DNA of 64,000 nt from Aporrectodea caliginosa (Eukaryota > Annelida > Clitellata > Crassiclitellata > Lumbricidae), in the NCBI GenBank assembly GCA_020284085.1, contig JACEVL010000277.1, positions 1-64,000 of the forward strand, given 5' to 3'. Both the position numbers and the translations under genes were made by a program. The notes under the pieces were generated by a model. It worked only from the letters and a program-made list of their open reading frames with translations. It was not told the origin of the DNA and did not search any database. Each line of letters opens with the position of its first letter. Position 1 is the first letter of the stretch. This document shows positions 32,341 to 43,510 of the stretch, piece after piece.

Positions 32341-33572
32341 ATCAGAAAGAGCAAACTATTGTTCGAGACGGTAAAAGAGTGTGTCATTATTTACGATATA
32401 AAATACAGCATATCGGTCGAGGGTAATGGGAACAGTAATTTCTTATTTTGAGCTAATTTTGTTATTGAGTAACATGGGACGGGAAAGAGAGAATTTGATG
32501 ATGGGTGTGATAATAAATAAAAACTCCATGGTTGACCCTTTCTAGGCTCGTTAGTATTATGACTCAAAGCACATTGCTTGCAAGGAGATGAAAAAATTAG
32601 ATTACGTTCCTCATTACATTTTAGGGTTTAGTTATCTCATTTAGATTTTTCGGCAAGAATACGCCGAGGTCCTGTGGAGCATATTTGGGTACTATAGACC
32701 GTCATGTTAAAGAAAGCAAGAAAACTATAAATTGACGAAGTTTCCTTGTCATGTTATTTTATTGTATTAGGTATAGTTAGCGCACACTACAACGAAGCGT
32801 ATAAGAAGTACCATAAGCTCTCCCTATCCATCCTCAAGGAGTTTGGATTTGGTATCCAAGGTGTATCTGAAACACGAATTCTGCAAGAAGTAGAGTCAAT
32901 GAATGATGAGATTCTCAAACAAAATGGTCGTACCCTATATCCAAAAAGGCTGTTTGCATTCTCCACTTCAAATGTCGTACTAAGCATTCTGTTAGGCAAG
33001 AACTTTCTACAATCTTTTCCGAAGGATCATTCTACAATCGTTGAAAGTTCCGTAGAGTGCATTGAAAACGCGGATATGACACTCAACTTGGCTCCAATTG
33101 TTCGCTTTCTACCAATGTTTTGGAAGACGATCGAAGGTATGCGTGACTCAAGTGAGAGGATGTTGAACGGCATAGAAGCCGGGATAAAGTTCAACAAATC
33201 CAACAATTCTGAGCCTACGTTCGTTGGGAGATTTCTGGAAATCGAGGGTACCGACTACAACCACCAGGACCTTCTTTATATTGTTCGCGATTTGGTCTTC
33301 GGTAGTACAGATACTGTGTCGATAACGTTGCAATGGGAAATGGTGGAATTGGCCAACCATCAAGAGATCCAGAACCGTTTTCAGAGGGAGATCGATGGGA
33401 TGGTTCCAGGAGACAGACTTCCCTCACTCGATGATAAACCACGTTTACCATACACGCGTAAGCTGTGATCCTGGAAATCATGAGACGACGTACTGTAACT
33501 CCGCTTCTTGGACTGCATGCAACTCTGAAGGACACAACAGTACTTGGGTACGGTGTACCTAAAGGATGCATG

Positions 33573-35360
33573 GTAAGTATCGACTGATCGGTTTTGCCAT
33601 GGTAAGTTCTGGTTAGGTTGAGGAGAAGTCAGACACATTCAGGAATCTGTGTCAGATTGTGTTTTGATAAAAGGTCGGGGGAGGGGCCATTATGGCCACA
33701 TCGAGAATAGGCTGCTCCTGCGTACGACAGCTGGTTTAGCCTTCTCTGGGGTCAATGTCAACGTTTTTAGCGTTGGTTTTACCCTGCCAATACTGCAAAC
33801 GTCTGTAGTCAAAGCGCAAAATAAGCTGTATTTGGGGGAAAAATTCAATTTGATGATTTTTGTGAATCAGAATCAGTTCTTGCAGCGCGTTCTCTCTTCA
33901 CAATACGTGAGCGCGTTTATGGTTGGCTTTGGTTGAACTTAAAGTGGACGAGCTATTGAGTTAATGAAAGTTTTTCCAGAAGGTGAGAGAGGTGGTCACG
34001 GCTGGAAAGATGAGGCAGAATAAGAACCTTCTGTCAGTTGTCGACGAGTGTCCTTTCGCTGGTTCCACGTGTGCGGCGTGGACCCTAAGGGTTTGATGTT
34101 GATTTTTTTATTACGCCCTCGCATAGGCACAGAATAACTCGGTTGGTTAGCGCTGATTATTCCTCCCTCCAATAATCGCTTGTTTGACGAGTCTCTAAAT
34201 GGGCCCCTCTATCTGTTTCTGTATTACTATGCTCGCGATCTTGTTTTACAGCTTTCACATTATTAATCCCCATCTTCATCCATGTGACGCTGATTTTGTA
34301 CTACAAGTTTATGTCCCAAAAATGCACGTTGAGTTGTGTTGTTGTGTTATGCTATGCGTTAGATGCACAAGTTTGTAAACTTTACATAGATAGGTGATTT
34401 AGTTAAATGGACTAATTATTTAACAGCTTCTTAATACCAGCATCAAAAGAGTTTTGAAAACACGAATCACCATGACTTTGTGTTAATCGATGCAAGGCAA
34501 TGAATCATGTCTGAATATTTTAAAACTTATCGTTCTCTTGAGTTTTGACAGAGTGAACGCTGGTTGTCACTAATGATCGATTATTGAGCTCAGGCGAGTT
34601 TTGATCAGAAGAAAAACGCCAACTTGAGTAAAATGGAAAAAAGTAGCTCATTCTGGCGATGTTTGGAAAAAATCGAAGGTGGGACTATTGTTTTTGATCT
34701 ATGAGAGGAAGTGTTGTGACTGCATTCAACGAACAGACATTCATAAAACGTAAGAGGAAATCATCGGTCTAACTTTGATTCAAGAACAGTGAAAATGAGA
34801 AAAAGATTCGATCATGATCCAGGAGACGGGGGCGAATAAGAGGCAGTCATTGTGAAGGGATAGTCAATCATCGTTTAATAGAAAAGACAAAACAAATCAG
34901 ATGAGTGAGGTTAGGATAGGTCTTAAAATAATACAATTAAACCAATAGATGTCGGTTAGGTGGAATAAATCTAATGCAACTTATAGTTAACATTTAGACT
35001 TTCCAGGCAATGATTGTGTGATTATACAATGACAGTTAATTCTAGTACCTATTTTAAATAATTAATATAAATTGAAAGAACCGACTGGCATTTAATGCTT
35101 GGCCATCATAACCTATTGCCACACTCATAATGGGGCAAATGCTAGAAAAAAAAGACGCCAGAAGTAGACGCTGCAATCGAGTCGATCTTGATGTCATGTC
35201 TGAAACTCTGAAATTGATGGTCTAGTCAATGCCATGCTCACTTCTCACCTAGGGATCTTTCTCAAATTTTAAATCTTAGTAGTGTCTCAGTATGGTTCAT
35301 TAACAATAGTTAAAAAAAAACATAAAGTATAACCCTGGCATAACACAAATTTTGATTCAG
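33573..35360 (+). other. Intron 3 of copy P3
   Basis: The first part aligns with intron 3 of P1 (CATCGAGAATAG, CTTGCAGCGCGTTCTCTCTTC...AATACG). The rest is AT-rich. No gene or recognised element is seen. Confidence 0.6.
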
Positions 35361-36174
35361 GTCATACCGAATGGCTACAGCGCTCACATGGATCCGAAAT
35401 TCTGGAAAGATCCGGAGAACTTCAGACCAGAAAGATTCGTTGATGCAGACAACATGATAATCGATAGTCGGAAAGTGATTGCATTCGGATTGGGTATGTT
35501 ATGGAGAGTCAATTTTTGTCTCAGATGCCAAATAGATATAATGGAAATAACATATACAAGCCACTTCATGAATAAACTCAACTGCTGCGATGGATGAGGC
35601 CAAAAGATGAACCTCGTTAGAACAGGTACACATTTCAGCCGATTTTAACACTACGTATTGCTGCATACTGAATGCAGTCACATGATTTGCCATTATTGAC
35701 GAAGTCCCACAAACTGAGTATAATTATAATGAATGAGTCCACGGTATGAAATGCTAATGACTTCGTTTATTACGCCTCGGCCAGTCCTTTTCCTTGCCGT
35801 CTTGTTTACCAACCTTTCATTCTATAACTGAGTTCGCTACGCTAAATGGCGATGATTTGAATCCATGTCACTGGGTTCTTGGTTGACAGTCACACAAGCT
35901 AACCACTCCATAATCATGAGCCTCCAATATTATTGTTAATCAACGTTGATGAAGGTGATTTGCTTCTATTGCTGTAGGAAAGCGTTCCTGCTTGGGAGAA
36001 ATACTAGCTCGTCAGAGCACCTTTCTATTTCTCACAAGTCTCGTCCAGCGTTTCGATATACGACCCCCAGAGGGCCAGAAAACGATTATTGCGAAGGAAC
36101 ACGGAACTGCTCTGACGGCCCCAACGCACTTCGAAGTTCGTCTGATCCCCCGAATGAGGTCACCACGAGGCTGA

Positions 36175-38209
36175 ACATTGTGAACAAGAGGAGGGTCGAT
36201 GATGCTTTGCATCTGATTTACACTACATTACATTAGTTTCAGCTATAATTACTTTGCTATTAACATTAAAATTTACACGTTTGCTCGCCTAACTCAGACA
36301 CTTATTATTTAGCGGGTGGTGCCAGTGCCAATCCTGAATAATGAAGGAGGTCGTCGCTTATCATCTCTGTTATTACAGAAATGCCGCTTAACATAAACCA
36401 CAGCAAATCGCCCTGAAACCATTCTTAATCCATCGCATTGGGTCTACATTATTGGCCCAGGTGGGCAACAGATGCTGGAAAGGCGCTATATAAGTGCTTT
36501 TTATTAAATTAGACCTGCATTGTGTGACGTCGGTTTGCATTGCACTTCATGACTTAGCAAAGTATCTGCACATAAAGTACTACATATCTTACACTTTACA
36601 TTATTGTTCACGGCAGTCAAATATGTCAGTGGTCCTTGCATTTATTGCAAGTTACTCCCGTTGTTTCGTGCGAATGCTTCATGTAAACTGGCTTCTCACT
36701 TCATCTTCAGTATCTGTTTCAGCTAATAGAAGTTCGAAATCTGTAGCTGTTGACAAACGTTTAGGTAGAAATATCGGTTTACGTTGTGATGTTGCATCAG
36801 CCATTTTCGCCCAGATTATGGGTATTATTATTTATTATGATCACTTCCCGTTTCCAAAAAACAAAAAAGTAAGCAAGCAAATGTAGCCCTGCATTCCCTC
36901 TACAGAATGGCATATTTGTTTCTCTTCCAGGAAGAGTAATGAATACGCTATAGTCGGAAAAACTAAGGGGGTGTTATCCACCCCCCAGTACCTCTGCTAT
37001 ATCGGGTATATAACTTTTTAATGGCGTGGTATACCACCACGATGTTTACCTCAAAGTGTGCGCAAATAAACCTGCTACAGCTACCTAAAATGTAAAAACT
37101 ATATTCCATATGAAACAAGTTTGTTATGCATAAAAACATAGAGGGTGGTAACCATCCGCCCCTTGGTAGCCCGAGGGTTAAAGTGTAAATAGGTCCTACT
37201 TTACGATATTTTCGCACAACGCCCATAGGACGTACTACTGGGCGTGACCCTATATCTTTTCGGGCTATTATGCTGTACACTCAATAGCAGACGTATTATA
37301 ATTATACCATCGCGTGCCTGATCAAGGCACAAGGCTAACTTTCGTTATTCAAGATGACTTCAGTGACTGTTGTCGCGAATTCTTAGACTCCTTTGTAATT
37401 TATTTGCATGTAAAAAGCGAAACCGAAGTCTAGACGTAGCCTTACTCCGAAGTCAGGGTTGGTTGATCCTGTTGAAAATGGTATAAACCTGCTATAAACG
37501 TGACGTACCGATATATTAAACCACTTAATATTCAGAGACTTTGCTCAGACTTCATCGGGTCGTCAATAAGTAAGTAAGTATGTATGTTCTTTATTAAACC
37601 CAAGCAAACGCTCAGCGCTTTACATACAAAGTCAGAAATAATTTAAGTGTCCAGTTGTCCTTCGGAAAATCATTAAATACGGTACATTTCTGAACAATTT
37701 TTTTATAGTAAGCTCTCAACAAAATACAACTGGTACTTTTCCGTTTCCGGTTCTATCGCATCGGTGCCCAATGCACAATATATCAACTGATTGCGCACCA
37801 AAACCACCGCTATTCAGATAATTGTTTAAATCTGTCAACTGAGACGTTGGTAAATTAGCAATTTGATTAAGGCAAATGGCAATTTGTTGAAGGTAATTAA
37901 GCTCATAGCGACCATTGTTGATGCGGAAATGCCCTCTATTATACAAACTACGCATTCTAACTTTAGTACAAGCCTATATTCATGACGTTAACATAGTGTA
38001 ACTGTTTGTAAAAACATCTGTCAGTCTCGATGAGTTTAGGGCATGTGCTTAAAAACTGTTTTGATGGTTGTCTTAGATTATCTTTGCCGTCGTGGCAAGG
38101 ATCGTCTTAAATGTACTAGAAATATCAAAATGGTGTGATACGTAGTTTTAGCAAATTTGACACTAAATGATCAAAACTCCGAACTGTAGACTCATAAGAA
38201 GCTCTTCCT
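36175..38209. other. P3 3' flank and duplicated spacer
   Basis: 36230-36500 matches the post-exon-5 block of the other copies. 37190-37560 is the CGCCCATAGGACGTAC spacer repeat shared with 17.6, 50.1 and 50.6 kb. 37690-37970 aligns with 50930-51190. No coding sequence with recognisable motifs is present. Confidence 0.55.
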
Positions 38210-38754
38210 CAGTGTGATTCTCGTTAACGATAACGATAACGAAAATGTTCGTTAACGAAAATAAAATGACTTCGTTAACGATAACTATAACTATAACTAA
38301 AAAATATCATTAACTATAACTATAACTATAACGAAAATAACACTAACAAAAATTCATCTTTATTTTCGTTAATAAAAAAAATGAAAATAGGAAGTACAAT
38401 ATGGACGATTCGACATAAATGAGAACGAAAAATGCGATATTTTTATTATGCAATTTGTCAGTTACTTTAGAAACTCGTGTATTCATGAAGCTGAATGCAC
38501 CCATGCTTCAAAGCCTTTCAAAGCTGTGAGCAAATTGTGAAACAGCGTGTTAATACGCACAATTTTGCTTATAGCCTTGATTATTGTAACTAAGTAGTAA
38601 CTAAAATTAACTAAAATAAAAATCCATTAACTATAACTATAACTATAACTAAAAAAATAATACTAACTATAACTATAACTATAACTAAAATAAGAAACCA
38701 TTAACTATTACTGTAACTATAACTAAAATAAAATCTGTAAGGAGAAGCACACTG
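38210..38754. mobile_element. hAT-like MITE with TAACTA subterminal repeats
   Basis: 545 bp, from CAGTGTGATTCTC to the complement of CAGTGTGCTTCTC. It is flanked by perfect 8-bp repeats CTCTTCCT (38202-38209 and 38755-38762). Both halves are dense in TAACTATAACTA or AACGATAACG words. It is non-coding. The CAGTG ends and 8-bp duplication point to hAT. Confidence 0.88.
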
Positions 38755-38931
38755 CTCTTCCTGAGCTGTGGTATATCTCGCAATATCGTGCTTGAAAAAC
38801 TCCCAATCAATTTCAACCTTTTAGACTAACGAGCAAAAAAGTGAAAGTTGTTGACATAAAGGAAAGCCAAGTTTCAGTGCTAATGAGAGCACTGCGTAGG
38901 GGCAATATAAATGTTCACATAAATCCACCCG

Positions 38932-39056
38932 TATACATACATACATACATACATACATACATACATACATACATACATACATACATACATACATACAAAC
39001 ATACATACATACATACATACATACATACATACATACATACATACGTACGTACGTAC
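38932..39056. repeat. (CATA)n-(CGTA)n microsatellite, left half
   Basis: The array is cut by the hAT-like element that follows and resumes at 43399 as (CGTA)n-(CATA)n. Confidence 0.92.
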
Positions 39057-39373
39057 TAGGGGTCTGCGGGTATACCCGTACCCGCAGGTTTACCGTACCC
39101 GACCCGTACCCGCGGATCGGGTACGGGTCGGGTACGCATTTCACGGGTCGGGTCGGGTACGGGTAAGGTCATCACGGGTACGGGTATACCCGGTTTTACC
39201 CGTACCGACTTGAAGTTTTGGGGTTAAACTGTCGCCGTTACATATGATAGTGAATCTTGCACCGTAAAAGACTTACTATGGGCTAACTGGCACGTCCCAA
39301 ATCTTAGTACCATATGGCTGCAAACATGTAGGCCTACATATACACAATGTTTATACATGTACACATATATATA

Positions 39374-40325
39374 CACTGTGTCCTAAAAAAGGGACCCCTT
39401 ATGGTAATACGAAAAAACTAGTAAATGTTCATCGATTTTTAAAATTCCAAGACCATTTTAATCCTGACATAATTATCAACAAATTTGTAATTTATGAACG
39501 GCCCAATTAAATAAATTACGTCATAATGACGTCTTTAAATAGCAAATTGTAAAAACAACACGGTTAGAAAATGGCATTCAGCCACGAAGAGAAAATTGTT
39601 ATAAAATGTTTACGGAAAAACAAACATTACGGAGCAAGAAAGTTCATTAGAAAATTTCCGGACAATGGTTGGACATTTGGTGTCTAAAGAAGCTTCTAAG
39701 AAAATTTTATTTAACCGGATCGTCTCAGCGTCGCGCGGGTAGCGGTAGATCGAGAACTGCACGGTAACATGACAATATTGAACATACCTCCTAATCTTTG
39801 GCCGCCAAACAGCCCGGACTTAAATCCCGTTGATTACAAGATTTGGAGACTAATGCAAGAGAAGGTTTACAGGACAAAGATCAGAGACATTGAAGAACTC
39901 CGTACGCGTATTGTTAATGCCTGGGATGAATTTGATCAGCTGGTTATCGATGCTGCTATTGGCCAATGGTGCGCTCGTCTTGAAGCTTGTGTTGAGGCCG
40001 AAGGCGGACACTTTGAGCACGTCTTGTAGTCTAATATTATTCAAATATAAAAATTAAATTAAACTAAAATTTATAATTGATAAATGACAGTTTAAAATAA
40101 TATTGAAAATTTAAGATGATTTTTTGTGCCGTCCTTGACACTTAAATTTTGATGAAAATGACGTCATTATGGCGTCATTATTAAATAACAGAAACTTTTA
40201 TACTTTAACCAGTATTTAGCAAATTATGTCAGGATTAAAATGGTCTTGGAATGTTAAAAATCGATGAACATGTACTAGTTTATTTTCATATTACCAAAAG
40301 GGGTCCCTTTTTTTAGGACACAGTG
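39374..40325 (+). mobile_element. Internally deleted Tc1/mariner-like element
   Basis: 952 bp between TA dinucleotides. Ends: CACTGTGTCCTAAAAAAGGG and its complement, part of inverted repeats of about 110 bp (to about 39485 and from about 40213). A start at 39571 encodes an N-terminal segment (MAFSHEEKIVIKCLRKN). The 39769-40029 frame carries the transposase C-terminus with WPPNSPDLNPVDYKIW, which includes the last catalytic Asp of the DDxD type. The middle catalytic region is missing. It is nested in the hAT-like element. Confidence 0.88.
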
Positions 40326-41366
40326 TATATACAGTATATCCTTCAGGCTTGAATTAATCCCACCAGAGGAGGGGTCAGCCACATTCATCCTTCTTAATTC
40401 CCCATCTGTTTCTGTCTACAGTATCTTTTTCTTCAATATGAGAGACTTCAGAACTTGTTGTGTTATATCTCCCTATCTCTTTTTCTGCCGTCCCCGAATG
40501 GACCCCGATATAAGCCTACACAATATATAATACACATATTTTGAGACACACACACATAATATATGCTAATACATATACAAATATATAGACAACATATACA
40601 CATTATATACACATACATTATACAATCATAATACATACATATACTTATAATACACATAGTGTCTGTTCGTGAACTTGGCGTTTATTAATGGATGTCAAAT
40701 TACAGTTTAATAGAGAGACTCGTTCCATTTAACGCCGTCGCAAAGCTGTTCCACATAATTATGTCTGATCTCAGTGATAGAGTCTTGTTTTCTTACAACA
40801 GGTTTTTGCAGTACAAGTAGATGTATTTCAAAGTGTGTCATCCCTTAATCTGTCAGAAATGTTTAAACTTCAATTAACGACGAGTTATGCTTGGCCTGAA
40901 CCCGGGTATAAGAGCCTATTGTTCAGATACCCGAGTTCTGTTGCTTGACTGTATAGAATAACATGTATACATACCCGATGGAATTTATCAACTGACAAGT
41001 CATCACCGACCTTGGGTGGCAGTGGGACATGCAGGCCGTACAGGCCGGAGGGATAAGCTGATTTCAGTGGTATAGGGCTGGCGTGGCTATGACTCCTTTA
41101 TTATGCAGGAATTCATGCCGACGTATAGAAACATAGTTAGGCCTACGTACTAAACGTTTTACTGCTAGGCCTACGTCAACAATTTCTGCTTGTGCACAAA
41201 ACGACACGTCTTTACAATATTGTAATCCGCCGTCGTAATTTTTAAGTTGGACGACAATATTGTTAATTCTGTGTTTCTCACCTCAAATAATGGCGGATGA
41301 TAAACTACGTCAGAAGTAAGTAAAACGTATACTTACATGTACATTACATTCATAAATATACAATGT

Positions 41367-41519
41367 CATACATACATACATACATACATACATACATACA
41401 TACATACATACATGCATGCATGCATGCATACATACATACATACATACAAACATACATACATACATACATACATACATACACATACATACATACATACATA
41501 CATACATAAATTCATACAT
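41367..41519. repeat. (CATA)n microsatellite with CATG units
   Basis: About 38 CATA-type units including a block of CATG at about 41412-41428. Confidence 0.93.
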
Positions 41520-41947
41520 ACACTGGTTAGTCAGTTAATTAATTCACTTAATTGTGAGTACTAAATCTCGAAAAGAGACGCGCCAAACAGTAAAAATTAG
41601 TTGGGCAGCATGATGGTCTAACTAGGTTCGCTGTCATCGAATTCAAACTATAGTTGTTTAGTATATAGATGATACGGCGAGTGTTAAATTAGTCAGTCTA
41701 TCTTGTCCCATATTAGATCTTAAAGCAGTTTTGATAAGCTTATATTTCACCGCTGCAGTTAGACAAAGGACGTGAAAGATATGCCTAGCAGCCTATATAA
41801 CAAGGCCGCATTAAGGCTAGTGCAGGCCCAGATACTGTGATTCACAGGTCGAAATGGGAAAGAGAGGTGCCGGCGTGGGCGTGGCGACTGGCGACGTATT
41901 TTGGCGCTCAAGTCACGGCAATCTGATAATATTAAACAATATTAAGC

Positions 41948-41952
<5 letters not shown>

Positions 41953-42012
<60 letters not shown>

Positions 42013-42045
42013 AAGATACGGTAGAGATATACATATATGTGTACA

Positions 42046-42125
<80 letters not shown>
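41953..42125. repeat. (GA)n and (CA)n microsatellites
   Basis: (GA)n at about 41953-42008 and (CA)n at about 42049-42125, separated by 40 bp of mixed sequence. Confidence 0.95.
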
Positions 42126-42128
<3 letters not shown>

Positions 42129-43005
42129 TAGGCCTATAGACAGACACAGAGCGGGGTGAAGAGAGTGGTAGAGAGACTGAGCCCGTTCAAGTAATTTGAA
42201 ACTTATATAGAATAGATCTTACACATGTACAAACTTAAATAATTATAATGTCTGTTGTCTGAAGACACTTTTGCTATAATGTCTGTTCACACGGGTTACG
42301 TGTAAACTATAATAGTACATGTCAATAACACATAATTATATATAGGCCTACTGCTGCTTGTATAGGCCTACAGAGTATAGCGATCATTTATGCGTACCCA
42401 TCGTCGCCAACTGACTGGCGTGACGTCAGAAACTGATTATGGTGGTGGTGGTTATGATGATCATGATGATGGTTACATTGATAATGAAGCACTATTAAAA
42501 TTTAGCTCCCAAAAGATATTTTTTTATTATAATAATGTTAAAAAAATGTTATGTGAGCATGCTCCTATACCTCGCCCTCGGAACCTCAGAGCCAAATCTC
42601 GTGTGAGCATTGGTGCCAATTAATCAATCAATTCGTTTATTCGAATTTAATTTACTATAGTCGCAGTTTTTTAAGTAGATTAAAGTGTTCACAGAAGCCA
42701 AGCTGGCGTTGAGCATGCTTCAAACAGGGGGCTTGCGCTTCATGTCTGTGTATGATAATGATTTGGCTTAAGATCACTGCCAAGAAACTTACAGAAACAT
42801 GTTTATGGATAGGCCTACCTATTTAAAGTTTCGTCTTTGCCATTTCTCAATCATTCAAATAATCGGGCCGCAGCCGGAAGAAGGGCGTTTCTTTCCCATT
42901 GCATAACGATATTACTTCAGAAAAATTCCAATCCGAAAGCCGCTGGTAGAGAATCGCAATTTCTTAAATAGGCCTATGTGATTTACCGACTGCATTAGAG
43001 ATTTG

Positions 43006-43083
43006 ATACTACTACTACTGCTACTGCTACTGCCACTGCCACTGCTACTGCCACTACCACTACCACTACCACTACCACTACCA

Positions 43084-43160
<77 letters not shown>
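43006..43160. repeat. (ACT)n microsatellite with CCACTG/CCACTA variants
   Basis: About 50 trinucleotide units; the first half alternates ACT with GCC, GCT and ACC units and the second half is pure (ACT)n. Confidence 0.93.
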
Positions 43161-43161
<1 letters not shown>

Positions 43162-43398
43162 TCGTTATCATCAGCCTATTTCTTATTATTACTACATGAT
43201 GAGTTATTGGCCTGGTAGGGACGGACTGTGGGAAGGCGTGCAAATGACGTAGCGGGTATAGTACGGGTACGGGTATACCCGCGGGTACGGGTCGGGTCGG
43301 GTAGTAATTTTGAGTACGGGTCGGGTACGGGTACGGGTAACGGTTCTGTTTTACGGGTACGGGTCGGGTAGCAAAAACGCTCTACCCGCAGACCTCTA

Positions 43399-43510
43399 GT
43401 ACGTACGTACGTACGTACATACATACATACATACATACATACATACATACATACATGCATACATACATACATACATACAAACATACATAAATACATGCAC
43501 AAATGCATAC
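43399..43510. repeat. (CGTA)n-(CATA)n microsatellite, right half
   Basis: Continuation of the array interrupted at 39057. Confidence 0.9.

Larger units (their letters stand above)
30446..36174 (+). pseudogene. Cytochrome P450 copy P3, five exons with an exon-3 frameshift
   Basis: Exons: 30446-30690, 31149-31267, 32771-33572, 35361-35493, 35978-36174. All junctions are AG/GT with conserved phases. Exon 3 is 802 nt instead of 800: TACACGCGTAAGC replaces TACACGGAAGC at about 33456-33459, giving a stop at 33466-33468. The stop lies before the K-helix ExxR, PERF and the heme cysteine. Everything after the shift is otherwise intact, including FRPERF and the KRSCLG loop, so inactivation seems recent. 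Alternatively the extra bases are an assembly error. GTAAGC at the lesion resembles a splice donor, but no rescuing acceptor is seen. Confidence 0.85.
40326..43250. other. Interior of the hAT-like element
   Basis: No transposase is recognised. The frame 42390-42623 (77 codons) has a Gly/Asp/Tyr-rich start and no known match. Simple repeats are listed separately. Confidence 0.45.
39057..43398. mobile_element. 4.3-kb hAT-like element inserted in a microsatellite
   Basis: The left end is TAGGGGTCTGCGGGTA and the right end is the complement of TAGAGGTCTGCGGGTA. The flanking 8 bp are GTACGTAC on both sides (39049-39056 and 43399-43406), although the site is itself a GTAC repeat. About 150 bp at each end is built of GGGTACGGGTCGGG-like hexamers in inverted orientation, a common subterminal arrangement in hAT elements. 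I see no hAT transposase frame; the interior holds a mariner relic and microsatellites. Confidence 0.8.

Noticed and set aside
36960..37170. Short hairpins such as GGGGGTGTTATCCACCCCCC
   Set aside because: Isolated short palindromes in AT-rich spacer without further structure.
42390..42623. Candidate hAT transposase fragment
   Set aside because: The 77-codon frame shows no hAT dimerisation or zinc-finger motif, so I could not support it.
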